Assembly: GCF_006912135.1 (NCBI RefSeq)
Contig: NZ_VIRS01000003.1
Location: 1 to 64,000 of the forward strand
Length of the DNA stretch: 64,000 nt
Direction of reading: 5' to 3'
Origin: Cryptosporangium phraense
GTDB taxonomy: Bacteria; Actinomycetota; Actinomycetes; Mycobacteriales; Cryptosporangiaceae
Below the pieces are notes generated by a model. It searched no databases and was not told where the DNA came from. It was given only the letters and a program-made list of their open reading frames with translations. Of this stretch, positions 1 through 10,813 are shown piece by piece (positions within the stretch are counted from its first letter, which is position 1; each line of letters opens with the position of its first letter). Both the position numbers and the translations under genes were made by a program.

Positions 1-128
1 GCGTGGCGCCGGCCACCCCGGCCGCCACACCGCAACCGGCACCTCCTCCGCACTCGTCAGATCCCGCGAGCCACCGCGGTCACGCGCCGGCGGCTGCCGA
101 GTTCGCCGCGCGGCGAGAACCCCGGCCG

Positions 129-161
129 TTGACGGCGGCGCCATACTGCATACAGAATGCA
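129..161 (+). promoter_or_regulatory. Leaderless promoter and operator of the glyoxylate operon
   Basis: A TTGACG -35 element (129-134) is followed after 18 bases by CAGAAT (153-158), which puts the predicted transcript start at about 165, on the ATG at 166. Over the -10 lies a perfect inverted repeat TGCAT-N5-ATGCA (147-161), and a further ATGCAT follows at 162-167. A repressor bound here would block RNA polymerase directly. The half-site resembles those of FCD-type GntR regulators, but the regulator is not in view. Confidence 0.5.
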
Positions 162-165
162 ATGC

Positions 166-978
166 ATGACGGATCCCGTGCGGTACGACGTCAATCTCTC
201 GATCCTGTTCACCGAGCTGCCGCTGCTCGAACGCCCCGACGCCGCCCGCCGGGCCGGGTTCGACGCGGTGGAGTTCTGGTGGCCGTTCGCCGAGGCCGTG
301 CCGTCCGACGCGGACGTCGACCGGTTCGTGCGGGCGATCAGCGACGCCGGGGTCCGGCTCGTCGGGCTGAACTTCTTCGCCGGCGACATGCCCGCCGGCG
401 ACCGCGGGGTGATGTCCTGGCCCGGCCGCACCGGCGAGTTCCTCGACAGCGTCAACATCGCGGTCGGCATCGGGGCCCAGCTCGGCTGCCGGGCGTTCAA
501 CGCGCTCTACGGCAACCGCCTCGACGGCATCGACCCGGCCGAGCAGGACGACGTCGCGACCGAAGCCCTGGTGCTGGCCGCGCACGCGGCCTCACGCATC
601 GACGCCGACGTGCTGATCGAGCCGCTGTCCGGCGCACCGCGGTACCCGCTGCGCACGGCGGTGGACGTCCTCGAGGTCATCGACCGGCTCCCCGGCCGGA
701 GCAACATCCGGCTGCTCGCCGACCTCTACCACCTCGCGGTCAACGGCGACGACCTGGACGCGGTCATCGCCCGGCACACGTCCCGGATCGGGCACGTCCA
801 GGTCGCCGACGCCCCGGGCCGGCACCAGCCCGGCACCGGCGCGCTCCGGATCCAGCATCACCTCGGCCGCCTGGCCGCGAACGGCTACCGCGGCTGGGTC
901 GGCGTCGAGTACGTCCCGACCGGCGCCAGCGCCGACAGCTTCGGCTGGCTCTCCGGACTCGAGGAGGTCGCGTCATGA
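166..978 (+). CDS. hyi: Hydroxypyruvate isomerase (TIM-barrel sugar isomerase family)
   Basis: 270 residues, the usual Hyi length. It interconverts tartronate semialdehyde and hydroxypyruvate in cytosolic glyoxylate assimilation. The xylose-isomerase-like barrel shows VEFWWPF near the N-terminus, the metal-binding Glu in DVLIEPLSG, ADLYHL, GHVQVAD and the second Glu in GVEYVPTG. ATG 166 is preferred over the in-frame ATG at 157 because the predicted transcript starts at about 165, and 157 lies in the operator. The stop overlaps the start of glxR. The gene leads the hyi-glxR-gcl operon, which supports the assignment. Confidence 0.88.
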   Translation: MTDPVRYDVNLSILFTELPLLERPDAARRAGFDAVEFWWPFAEAVPSDADVDRFVRAISDAGVRLVGLNFFAGDMPAGDRGVMSWPGRTGEFLDSVNIAVGIGAQLGCRAFNALYGNRLDGIDPAEQDDVATEALVLAAHAASRIDADVLIEPLSGAPRYPLRTAVDVLEVIDRLPGRSNIRLLADLYHLAVNGDDLDAVIARHTSRIGHVQVADAPGRHQPGTGALRIQHHLGRLAANGYRGWVGVEYVPTGASADSFGWLSGLEEVAS

Positions 979-1850
979 GCATCGCGTTCATCGGCTTAGG
1001 GGTGATGGGCGCCCCGATGTCCAGGCACCTCCTCGAGGCCGGCCACACCGTCACCGCTTACGACGTCCACACCCCGGCGGTGGAGGCGTTCGTCGCCGAC
1101 GGCGGCGCCGGAGCGAGCACGGTGGCCGAGGCGGTGAAGGACGCCGACGTCGTGATCACGATGCTGCCGAACCACCCGCAGGTCGAAGAAGTGGTGCTGG
1201 GCGAGAACGGGGTCTTCGAGAGCGCCGCCACCGGAACCCTGCTCGTCGACATGAGCACGATCCGCCCCGAGACCTCGGTGGCGATCTCCGCGAAAGCCGC
1301 CGGCCAGGGCTTCGGCGCGCTCGACGCCCCGGTCTCCGGCGGTCAGACCGGCGCCCAGCAGGCCATGCTCTCGATCATGGCCGGCGGCGACGAGACCGAC
1401 TACGCGGCCGCGCGGCCGGTGCTCGAGGTGCTGGGCACCCCGCGGCACGTCGGCGGCCCCGGCGCGGGCCAGGTCGTGAAGGCCGCCAACCAGCTCGTCG
1501 TGGCCGGCATCTACGCGCTGGTCAGCGAGGCGATCGTCTTGCTCGAGAACTCGAGCATCGACGCCGGGAAAGCTCTCGACGTGCTGGCCGGTGGCCTGGC
1601 CGCCAGCCGCATCCTCGACCTCAAGCGCGAGTCGATGATCGCCCGCGAGTTCACGCCCGGGTTCCGCATCGACCTGCACCACAAGGACCTGGCGATCGTC
1701 CTCGACGCGGCCCGGCGCGCGGACGTGGCCCTCCCGGTCACCGGGCTGGTCGCCCAGCTGGTCGCGGCCACCCGCGCGATGGGCTACGGCTCGCTCGACC
1801 ACTCCGCGCTGCTCAAGGTCACCGAGACCCTCGCCGGGCAGGAGCGGTAA
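975..1850 (+). CDS. glxR: 2-hydroxy-3-oxopropionate (tartronate semialdehyde) reductase
   Basis: 291 residues, a beta-hydroxyacid dehydrogenase that reduces tartronate semialdehyde to D-glycerate with NAD(P)H. The N-terminal Rossmann motif is GLGVMG. The substrate loop DAPVSGGQTGA and the catalytic Lys in GQVVKAANQ follow, and the C-terminal helical domain is complete. The ATG overlaps the hyi stop by 4 bases and has a strong SD, GAGGAGG, 7 bases upstream. Codon 8 is a TTA Leu codon (996-998) inside the Rossmann motif, very rare in this base composition. Family members also act on 3-hydroxyisobutyrate, but the operon partners fix the role. Confidence 0.9.
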   Translation: MSIAFIGLGVMGAPMSRHLLEAGHTVTAYDVHTPAVEAFVADGGAGASTVAEAVKDADVVITMLPNHPQVEEVVLGENGVFESAATGTLLVDMSTIRPETSVAISAKAAGQGFGALDAPVSGGQTGAQQAMLSIMAGGDETDYAAARPVLEVLGTPRHVGGPGAGQVVKAANQLVVAGIYALVSEAIVLLENSSIDAGKALDVLAGGLAASRILDLKRESMIAREFTPGFRIDLHHKDLAIVLDAARRADVALPVTGLVAQLVAATRAMGYGSLDHSALLKVTETLAGQER

Positions 1851-3548
1851 ATGCCGAAGATCCCCGCGATGCAGGCGGTCGTCGAGGTGCTGAAGTCCGA
1901 GGGCGTCGGCACCGTCTTCGGCTGCCCCGGCGCCGCCATCCTGCCCCTCTACGCCGCCTTGCAGGCCGACGGCGGCATCGAGCACCTGATCGTCCGCCAC
2001 GAGGAGGGCGCCACGCACATGGCCGACGGCTGGTCGCGCACGACCGGCAACGTCGGCGTCGCGATCGGCACCTCCGGGCCGGCCGGCACGAACATGATCA
2101 CCGGCCTCTACACCGCCCAGGCCGACTCGATCCCGATCCTGTGCATCACCGGCCAGGCCGTCTCGTCCAAATTGCACCAGGAGGCCTTTCAGGCCGTCGA
2201 CATCGTCGAGATCGCGAAACCGGTCACCAAGTGGGCGGTGCAGGTCAAAGAGGCGGCCCAGGCCCCGTGGATCTTCCGGCGCGCGTTCCAACTGGCGCGG
2301 GAGGGCCGTCCCGGCCCGGTGCTCGTCGACCTTCCTCTCGACGTCCAGAAAGAGCTCATCGAGTGGGACGCGACGATCGACGCGCCGCTGCCGGTGACGC
2401 CGGTCGCCCCGCACGGACCGCGCGTGGAGCGCGCGCTCGACCTGCTGCTGTCCGCGCAGCGGCCGCTGATCCTCGCCGGAGGCGGGGTCGTGCTGGCCGA
2501 CGCGGCCGACGACCTGCGCGAGCTGGCCGAGTACCTGCAGGTGCCGGTGCAGGTGACGCTGATGGGCAAGGGCGCGCTGGACGACGACCACGACCTGCAC
2601 GCCGGAATGACCGGGATCCAGACCTCGCAGCGGTACGGGAACGCGTCGTTCCTGGAGTCCGACCTGGTGCTGGCGGTTGGCGCGCGGTTCGGCGACCGGC
2701 ACACCGGCACGCTGGACGTCTACCGCGGCGACCGGGTCTTCATCCACGTGGACGTGGACCCGACCCAGCTCGGCAAGGTGTTCGGCCCGGACCTGGGCGT
2801 CGTGTCGGACGCCAAGCTGTTCCTCCGGGCGCTGCTGGCCGCAGCGCACACCAGGAAAGCCAGAAGGCAACCCAACGGCTGGGTCACCCGCGTCCAGCAC
2901 CTGCGCCGGACGCTCACCCGCCGGGAGGACTTCGACGACGTGCCGGTGAAGGCCCCACGGGTCTACCGGGAGATCAACGACGCGTTCGGGCCGGACACGT
3001 ACTTCGTCACCGCGATCGGGCTGTACCAGATCTGGGGCGGCCAGCACCAGAAGGTGCACCGGCCCCGGCGCTACCAGGTGTGCGGGCAGGCCGGGCCGCT
3101 GGGCTGGGAGATCCCGGCCGCGATCGGCGTCAAGAAGGCCGCCCCGGACGCCGAGGTGGTCGGGGTCGTCGGGGACTACTCGTTCCAGTTCCTGGTCGAG
3201 GAGCTGGCCGTCGCGGCCCAGTACGACGTGCCTTTCGTGCTGATCATGCTCAACAACGAGTACCTCGGGCTGATCCGGCAGGCCGAGCTCCCGTACGGGA
3301 TGAACTACGAGGTCGACATCCACTACGACGCGGTCGGCACCGACAACGTCAAGATCATGGAGGCCTACGGGTGCTCCGGCCGGCGGGTGAGCGCGCCCGG
3401 GGAGATCCGCGAGGCGATCGAGTGGGCCCGCAAGGAGGCCGCGCGCACCAGCCGGCCGGTGCTCGTCGAGGTGCTGATCGAGCGGGAGGCGAACACGCCG
3501 CACGGGGTCTCGATCGACGCGGTGACGGAGTTCGAGCCGCTGCCGTGA
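1851..3548 (+). CDS. gcl: Glyoxylate carboligase (ThDP-dependent) with Glu at position 51
   Basis: 565 residues, slightly shorter than the usual ~590. It condenses two glyoxylates into tartronate semialdehyde and CO2. The ThDP fold is complete: N-terminal PYR domain (GTSGPAGTNMITGLY, DSIPILCITGQA), a central domain, and a C-terminal PP domain with CGQAGPLGW, the metal loop GDYSFQF and NNEYLGLIRQ. These match E. coli Gcl closely, as does the end VEVLIERE...ID.VTEFE. The difference is residue 51: RHEEG here against RHVEG in E. coli, so the canonical ThDP-activating Glu is present. The gene abuts the glxR stop; SD GGAG lies 6 bases upstream of the ATG. Confidence 0.86.
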   Translation: MPKIPAMQAVVEVLKSEGVGTVFGCPGAAILPLYAALQADGGIEHLIVRHEEGATHMADGWSRTTGNVGVAIGTSGPAGTNMITGLYTAQADSIPILCITGQAVSSKLHQEAFQAVDIVEIAKPVTKWAVQVKEAAQAPWIFRRAFQLAREGRPGPVLVDLPLDVQKELIEWDATIDAPLPVTPVAPHGPRVERALDLLLSAQRPLILAGGGVVLADAADDLRELAEYLQVPVQVTLMGKGALDDDHDLHAGMTGIQTSQRYGNASFLESDLVLAVGARFGDRHTGTLDVYRGDRVFIHVDVDPTQLGKVFGPDLGVVSDAKLFLRALLAAAHTRKARRQPNGWVTRVQHLRRTLTRREDFDDVPVKAPRVYREINDAFGPDTYFVTAIGLYQIWGGQHQKVHRPRRYQVCGQAGPLGWEIPAAIGVKKAAPDAEVVGVVGDYSFQFLVEELAVAAQYDVPFVLIMLNNEYLGLIRQAELPYGMNYEVDIHYDAVGTDNVKIMEAYGCSGRRVSAPGEIREAIEWARKEAARTSRPVLVEVLIEREANTPHGVSIDAVTEFEPLP

Positions 3549-3624
3549 CCAGCCGGTGTCCTCCGGATGTCCGATGGTTGTCGAACCGGGCCCGCCAACG
3601 CCTCCGACCTGCGACGCTGTCGCG

Positions 3625-4029
3625 GTGCGGAACACGTGGGAGCAGTTGGAGGTCGCCCGGCCCCGGGCGCCCCGGGGGTCGATCGCGAGCGGCCTGACCG
3701 CGCTCGTGATCGGGGTGTTCCTGCTGGTGGTGGCCGTCCTCGGGGTGACCGGCAACGAGTGCCACGGGCACGAGATGCGGGCCGACGAGGTGTGCGTGCT
3801 GGAGCAGGGCGGGGTGGTGACGCGGATCACCGCGGCGCAGAATGCGGCGTCGAATCATCGGGTGTTCGGGCCGGTCGTGGGGGTCGGTGCGGTTCTGACC
3901 CTGTACGGGGTGTATCTGCTGGGGCGCCGTCAGCGGGCCGCGGCGCAGGCGATGCAGGTGGACGTCGACGGGCGGGCGGCGAGGCGTTCGGGGGCGATCG
4001 GGCCGCCGCAGGACTCGCAGCGCCCGTAG
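3625..4029 (+). CDS. Small two-helix membrane protein, unknown function
   Basis: 134 residues from GTG 3625. Two hydrophobic segments are clear: SIASGLTALVIGVFLLVVAV near residues 20-40 and a second, VVGVGAVLTLYGVYLL, around residues 95-115, with a Cys/His-bearing loop (NECHGHE) between them. No family was recognised. The frame also opens upstream to 3556, but that part is Pro-rich and unlike the rest. The last 100 bases run antisense through the 3' end of the DksA-type gene, so the natural stop may have been lost. Confidence 0.5.
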   Translation: MRNTWEQLEVARPRAPRGSIASGLTALVIGVFLLVVAVLGVTGNECHGHEMRADEVCVLEQGGVVTRITAAQNAASNHRVFGPVVGVGAVLTLYGVYLLGRRQRAAAQAMQVDVDGRAARRSGAIGPPQDSQRP

Positions 4030-4274
4030 TCGCCGGCCGCGTGCCGGGCCAGCGCCCGGTCGAGGTCGTCCAGCCGGCCCGCCGCGGCCGACAGCAGCGA
4101 CGCGGTGTGCGCGCGCTCGTAGGCGATCGTCGTGCCCTCGGGGTCGTGCTCGTCGTCGGTCGCGACCATCGCCGCCGCCTCGATGATCCCGTCGAGATCC
4201 CGGGTCAGCGCGCTGATCTGGGCGACCGTGTCCGCGCGCTCCTCGGTGAGCGCGCGGAGCACGTCGTCGTCCAT
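3930..4274 (-). CDS. DksA/TraR-type C4 zinc-finger protein
   Basis: 114 residues. A helical, coiled-coil-prone N-terminus is followed by the C-terminal finger CESC-x17-CIAC, exactly the DksA/TraR spacing. These proteins enter the RNA polymerase secondary channel or act as general stress factors, and short actinobacterial members are common. Here the coiled coil is shorter than in E. coli DksA, so a true DksA function is not certain. It starts 5 bases after the DinB-family stop, which suggests one transcript. Confidence 0.82.
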   Translation of the reverse strand: MDDDVLRALTEERADTVAQISALTRDLDGIIEAAAMVATDDEHDPEGTTIAYERAHTASLLSAAAGRLDDLDRALARHAAGDYGRCESCGGPIAPERLAARPSTSTCIACAAAR

Positions 4275-4279
4275 GGTGG

Positions 4280-4783
4280 CTACGGCAGCAGACCGCGGAC
4301 GTACGCGGCCTGGCCCGCGTGCTGCGAGTCGTCGTCGGCGACCGACACCAGCCGCACCCCGAGCGTGACCGGCGGGTCCCACCGCTCGTCGACGACCGCG
4401 TCGAGGTCGGCCGCCGTCAGGCCCGACACGTACGAGCGCGTCCGGGCGTGCACCGCGTCGTAGTAGTCGAACAGGGCCTGGGCGCTCTCCGGCCGGACCG
4501 CGGCGATGTCGGCCGGGCCGTGGCCGTACCCGGTGTCCGACGGGTCGGCCTTGCGCCCGAAGCGCCCGGCGAAGTCGCCGGTCAGGTACACCTGGTCGGC
4601 GTCGAGCAACTCGGACACGTGGTGGTCCTGCACCCGGGTCAGGTGCCAGATCAGCCACCCGACCGAGTTCGCCCCCTCGGCCGGCGCCCAGCGCAACTGC
4701 TCGGGGGTCAGGCCCTCGGCGGCCACCCGCACCTCGTCGGGGATCCGGTCGAACAACTCGATGAGCAGGTCGTTGACGTCCAT
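4280..4783 (-). CDS. DinB-family protein (putative mycothiol-dependent transferase, DUF664-like)
   Basis: 167 residues, four-helix DinB fold. Likely metal ligands are the His of WLIWHLTRVQDHH near residue 47 and the His of DDDSQHAGQAAYVRG near the C-terminus, which is the usual three-His arrangement. Family members transfer mycothiol or bacillithiol to small molecules; the substrate cannot be read from sequence. It is followed after 5 bases by the DksA-type gene on the same strand. Confidence 0.75.
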   Translation of the reverse strand: MDVNDLLIELFDRIPDEVRVAAEGLTPEQLRWAPAEGANSVGWLIWHLTRVQDHHVSELLDADQVYLTGDFAGRFGRKADPSDTGYGHGPADIAAVRPESAQALFDYYDAVHARTRSYVSGLTAADLDAVVDERWDPPVTLGVRLVSVADDDSQHAGQAAYVRGLLP

Positions 4784-4864
4784 GCGACCCAGTGTTCCCC
4801 AATCCGCGTTGTCCTCACACGGTAGGCTGCCCGGCGCAGACGCCCCCGGACCTGGAGTGACCCG

Positions 4865-5575
4865 GTGCAGCCTCCGACCTCAGGAGCCGACCCGTACTAC
4901 CCGTCCGGTACGGCGGCCTACCCGCCGCCTTTCCCCCAGTCCGGGGTTCCGGCCCCGCCGGTCTCCGGCTATCCGTCGAGCGCGCCGACCACGTCGGCGT
5001 ACCCGCCGTCGGGCTTCCCTCCCTATCCGGACGCTTCCTATGGCGCGCCGTTACCGCCCCCACCCGGACGCCGCAGCTTGTTACCGCTGGTCATCGGCGG
5101 CATCGTGGCGCTGATCGTGGTGGCCGCGGTCGCGTTCACCGCGGGCTACTTCGTCGGCCAGGCCAGCGAATCCGACGCGGAGACCCCGCGGGCCGTGACG
5201 TCGAGCGCCCCGGCGGCCCCCTCGGCGTCGCCGTCCGCGGCCGCGCAGCAGGGGGTGGCCGGCGTGTGGAAGGGCACCTACACCTGCAACCAGGGCGAGA
5301 CCGGCCTGACGCTGACGATCGAGGGCCAGGACAGCGCGCTCGAGGCCACGTTCGAGTTCTACGCGACGTCCACCAACACGGACGTCCCGTCGGGCTCGTA
5401 CTCGATGGCCGGAAACGTCACCGGCGGCACCATGCGGCTGATCGGCACGGCCTGGATCAACCAGCCCGACGGCTACGGGATGGTCAACCTGACCTCGACC
5501 AGCATCTCCGCGACCACGATCACCGGCACCGTCGAGTTCTCCGGCTGCAGCACGTTCACGCTGACCCGGTCCTGA
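4865..5575 (+). CDS. Pro-rich single-pass membrane protein with extracytoplasmic beta domain
   Basis: 236 residues from GTG 4865, with SD GGAG 7 bases upstream. Residues 1-70 are rich in Pro, Tyr and Ser; a transmembrane helix (LLPLVIGGIVALIVVAAVAF) follows at about 74-95; then an Ala/Ser/Pro stalk and a ~110-residue domain starting GVWKGTYTCNQGETGLTL. That domain has two Cys that could form a disulfide and looks like the small beta-barrel seen in many actinobacterial envelope proteins. The role is unknown. Two TTA Leu codons (5051 and 5081) flank the helix. Confidence 0.68.
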   Translation: MQPPTSGADPYYPSGTAAYPPPFPQSGVPAPPVSGYPSSAPTTSAYPPSGFPPYPDASYGAPLPPPPGRRSLLPLVIGGIVALIVVAAVAFTAGYFVGQASESDAETPRAVTSSAPAAPSASPSAAAQQGVAGVWKGTYTCNQGETGLTLTIEGQDSALEATFEFYATSTNTDVPSGSYSMAGNVTGGTMRLIGTAWINQPDGYGMVNLTSTSISATTITGTVEFSGCSTFTLTRS

Positions 5576-5599
5576 TCCGCCCGGGGCACACTGGAAGGC

Positions 5600-5989
5600 A
5601 TGGCGGAGCAGACCGGCCCGATCGAGTCCTGGGTCGAGCGGCAGATCAGTGCCGCGATCGAACGGGGCGAATTCGACAACCTGCCGGGCGAAGGCAAGCC
5701 GATCCCCGGCATCGACGACCCGCCCGACCCGCTCTGGTGGATCAAGCAGAAGATGAAGCGCGAGAACCTGAGCGTCGTGCCGCCGTCGCTGGCGCTGCGC
5801 AAGGAGGTCGAGGACGCGCTGGACGCGGCCTACGCGGCCCGCACCGAGCAGCAGATCTGGGACCTGCTCGAGCCGATCAACAAGAAGATCCGCGCGGCGA
5901 TCCGGGTGGCTCCGGTCGGACCGCCGCTGAACCTCATGCCGATCGACATCGACCGGGTCGTCCGCCGCTGGTCAGAGCGTCTTCGCTAG
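5600..5989 (+). CDS. DUF1992 (DnaJ subfamily C member 28 conserved domain) protein
   Basis: 129 residues. The family pattern is plain: IESWVERQISAAIERGEFDNLPGEGKP near the start, then a helical region ending in EPINKKIRAAIR. The family is named for its fusion to J domains in eukaryotes; no J domain is present here and the bacterial function is unknown. It runs convergent into htpG, with the two stops overlapping by 18 bases. Confidence 0.85.
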   Translation: MAEQTGPIESWVERQISAAIERGEFDNLPGEGKPIPGIDDPPDPLWWIKQKMKRENLSVVPPSLALRKEVEDALDAAYAARTEQQIWDLLEPINKKIRAAIRVAPVGPPLNLMPIDIDRVVRRWSERLR

Positions 5990-7795
5990 CCGCTCGGCGA
6001 GCAACCGGGAGAAGCGGGCCGGGTCGGCCAGCTCGCCGCCCTCGGCCAGCAGCGCCATCCCGTAGAGGAGCTCGGCGGTCTCCGGCAGCGTCGGGTCGTC
6101 CGCGTCCTTCCCGTACGCGTCCCGAAGTCCGACGACGAGCGGGTGTTCCGGGTTGAGCTCCAGGATCCGCTTGATCGGCGGGAGCGGCTGGCCCATCGCC
6201 CGGTACATCTTCTCCAGCGTGGGCGTCAGGTCGTCGGCGTCCCCGACCACGCAGGCCGGCGAGGTGACCAGCCGCGACGACAGCCGGACCTCCTTGACCG
6301 ACTCGGCCAGCGTCTCGGTCATCCACGACAGCAGCGTGCCGAACGCGCCCGGCTCCACCGGCTCCGAACCGAGGTCCACCGCGCCCTTGGCCACCGACTT
6401 GAGCGGGATCCCGTCGTACTCGGTGACCTGGTCGACCCAGACCTCGTCGATCGGGTCGGTGAGGATCAGCACCTCGTAGCCCTTGGCCCGGAACGCCTCC
6501 AGGTGCGGCGAGTTCTCGATCGTGGCCCGGGAGTCGCCGGTCAGGTAGTAGATCTCGGTCTGCCCCTCGGGCCGCCGGTCGGCGTACTCCCGGAGCGTCG
6601 TGAGCTTCTCCTCCTCGGCGGTCGAGGAGAACGACAGCAGGTCGAGGATCGCGTCCCGGTTCGCCGGGTCCTCGATCAGGCCCTCCTTGAACGCGCGCCC
6701 GAACTCGGCCCAGAACGTCTGGTACTTCTCCGGGGAGAGCTCGCGCAGCGTGCCCAGGACCTTCTTGACCAGGCGCCGGCGGACGGCCTGGATCTGCCGG
6801 TCCTGCTGCAGGATCTCCCGGGACACGTTCAGCGACAGGTCGGCCGCGTCGACGACGCCCTTGACGAACCGCAGGTACCGCGGGATCAGCGCCTCGGCGT
6901 CGGCCATGATGAACACGCGCTTGACGTAGAGCTGGACGCCCCGGGGCGCGTCCCGGGTGAACAGGTCGAACGGGGCCCGGGCCGGGACGAACAGCAGCGC
7001 CTCGTACTCGAACGAGCCCTCGGCCTTCATGTGCACGACCTCGAGCGGGTCGGTCCAGTCGTGCGCGACGTGCTTGTAGAACTCGTTGTACTCCTCGTCG
7101 GTGACCTCGCTCCGGGGCCGGGCCCAGAGCGCCTTCATCGAGTTCACCGGCTCCTCGGCGCCGGCCAGCCGGATGGGCCAGGCGATGAAGTCCGAGTACT
7201 TCTTGACGATGCTGCGCAGCACGGCCGGGTCGGAGTAGTCGTACAGCTGGTCGTCGTCGTCCGCCGGCTTCAGCTCCAGCGTCACGGTGGTGCCCTGCCC
7301 GGCGTCGTCCACCTCGTCGATCGTGTACGTGCCTTCGCCGGTGGACTCCCACCGGGTGCCGGTGGCCTCGCCGGCCTTGCGGGTCACCAGCGTGACCCGG
7401 TCGGCCACCATGAACGCGGAGTAGAACCCGACGCCGAACTGACCGATGAGCTCGGCGCTCTGCTCGGTCTCGCGGAGCCGGCGGAGCATCTCGGCCGTGC
7501 CCGACTTCGCGATCGTGCCGATCAGCGAGACGACCTCGTCGCGGGTCATCCCGATCCCGTTGTCGCGCACGGTGAGCGTGCGGGCGTCCCGGTCGGAGGC
7601 CAGCTCGACGTGCAGATCGGAGCGATCGACGTCGAGGTCGGAATCGACCAGGCTCTCGATCCGGAGCTTGTCCAGGGCGTCGGAGGCGTTCGAGATCAGC
7701 TCGCGCAGGAAGATGTCCTTGTTCGAATAGATCGAATGGATCATCAGCTGCATGAGCTGCCGGGTCTCGGCCTGGAACTCCAGCGTCTCGGTCAC
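5972..7795 (-). CDS. htpG: Chaperone HtpG (Hsp90)
   Basis: 607 residues. The GHKL ATPase domain shows FLRELISNASDALDKLR, DNGIGM and GQFGVGFYS; the middle and C-terminal dimerisation domains follow. It is a cytosolic ATP-driven chaperone. The GTG at 7795 is chosen because SD AAAGGGA lies just upstream and the protein then starts TETLEFQAETRQLM, as in other HtpG. It is divergent from a TetR-type regulator 70 bases away. Confidence 0.95.
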   Translation of the reverse strand: MTETLEFQAETRQLMQLMIHSIYSNKDIFLRELISNASDALDKLRIESLVDSDLDVDRSDLHVELASDRDARTLTVRDNGIGMTRDEVVSLIGTIAKSGTAEMLRRLRETEQSAELIGQFGVGFYSAFMVADRVTLVTRKAGEATGTRWESTGEGTYTIDEVDDAGQGTTVTLELKPADDDDQLYDYSDPAVLRSIVKKYSDFIAWPIRLAGAEEPVNSMKALWARPRSEVTDEEYNEFYKHVAHDWTDPLEVVHMKAEGSFEYEALLFVPARAPFDLFTRDAPRGVQLYVKRVFIMADAEALIPRYLRFVKGVVDAADLSLNVSREILQQDRQIQAVRRRLVKKVLGTLRELSPEKYQTFWAEFGRAFKEGLIEDPANRDAILDLLSFSSTAEEEKLTTLREYADRRPEGQTEIYYLTGDSRATIENSPHLEAFRAKGYEVLILTDPIDEVWVDQVTEYDGIPLKSVAKGAVDLGSEPVEPGAFGTLLSWMTETLAESVKEVRLSSRLVTSPACVVGDADDLTPTLEKMYRAMGQPLPPIKRILELNPEHPLVVGLRDAYGKDADDPTLPETAELLYGMALLAEGGELADPARFSRLLAERLAKTL

Positions 7796-7865
7796 TGCAC
7801 GTCCCTTTCTCGTCATCGTCCGCCGAAATCCTAGGACGCCCGCGTCGGCTCGTATGCTCGACCGC

Positions 7866-8489
7866 ATGTCGAGCTCGCCCGAGGCCAATACCGCCGCGCG
7901 TCGGCCGCAGGCCGAGCGCAGCCAGGAGACCCGCCTGCGCATCCTCGACGCAGCGGTCGAGTTGCTGATCGAGGGCGGGTACGCCCGCGCCAACACGCTG
8001 GCGATCCAGGCCAAGGCCGGGGTGTCGAGGGGTCGGCTGCTGCACCAGTTCCCGTCCAAGGAGGAGCTGCTGGTGGCCGCGGCCCACCACGTGCTGTCGC
8101 TCCGGCGCGAACAGGGCGGCGAGCGTGCGCTGCCGGTCGACCCGGCCGAACGGATCGACGCGGTCGTCGAGGGGCTGTGGAGGTCGTTCAACGAGCCCCA
8201 GTTCTGGGCCGCGACCGAGCTCTGGGTCGCCTCCCGCACCGAGCCCGCGCTGGCCGACGTGATCCGGCCGGCCGAGCGTCGGCTGGGACGGGAGATCTGG
8301 GCCTCGCTCGACGGGATGTTCGGGCCCGAGCTGGCCGCGCACCCGCTCTACCCCGTCGTCCGGAACACGTTGTTCACCAGCATGCGAGGCGTCGCACTGG
8401 CCTACGCGTTCGACGAGCGGGACCCGACGACCGAGCCGAGCCTGCGCGGGTGGAAGCAGTTGGCCAAGGAGATCCTGCTCACGAAGTGA
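7866..8489 (+). CDS. TetR-family transcriptional regulator
   Basis: 207 residues from ATG 7866. The N-terminal helix-turn-helix is ETRLRILDAAVELLIEGGYARANTLAIQAKAGVSRGRLLHQFPSKEELL. A TATGCT -10-like element (7853-7858) only 7 bases upstream suggests a leaderless message; ATG 7854 is an alternative. It is divergent from htpG and 88 bases upstream of the thiolase operon on the same strand, whose regulation is its most likely job. The ligand is unknown. Confidence 0.8.
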   Translation: MSSSPEANTAARRPQAERSQETRLRILDAAVELLIEGGYARANTLAIQAKAGVSRGRLLHQFPSKEELLVAAAHHVLSLRREQGGERALPVDPAERIDAVVEGLWRSFNEPQFWAATELWVASRTEPALADVIRPAERRLGREIWASLDGMFGPELAAHPLYPVVRNTLFTSMRGVALAYAFDERDPTTEPSLRGWKQLAKEILLTK

Positions 8490-8577
8490 GCGCCAATTTC
8501 CGGTCGGCCTTGACTGTTTCTTCCGGAGCCGACGAGACTCGGAGATGCCCGACGACGGGATAGCCGAGGAGGCAGCT

Positions 8578-10809
<2,232 letters not shown>

Positions 10810-10813
<4 letters not shown>

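Noticed and set aside
1-42. Start of a divergent gene on the minus strand (GTG at 42 after GGAGGAG)
   Set aside because: Only 14 codons are visible, and the SD directly touches the GTG with no spacer. Not enough to call.
996-3830. Long open frame of 944 codons on the minus strand opposite glxR and gcl
   Set aside because: It is antisense to two certain genes, made of Arg/Gly/Asp-rich repeats, and has no domain. High GC content makes such frames common.
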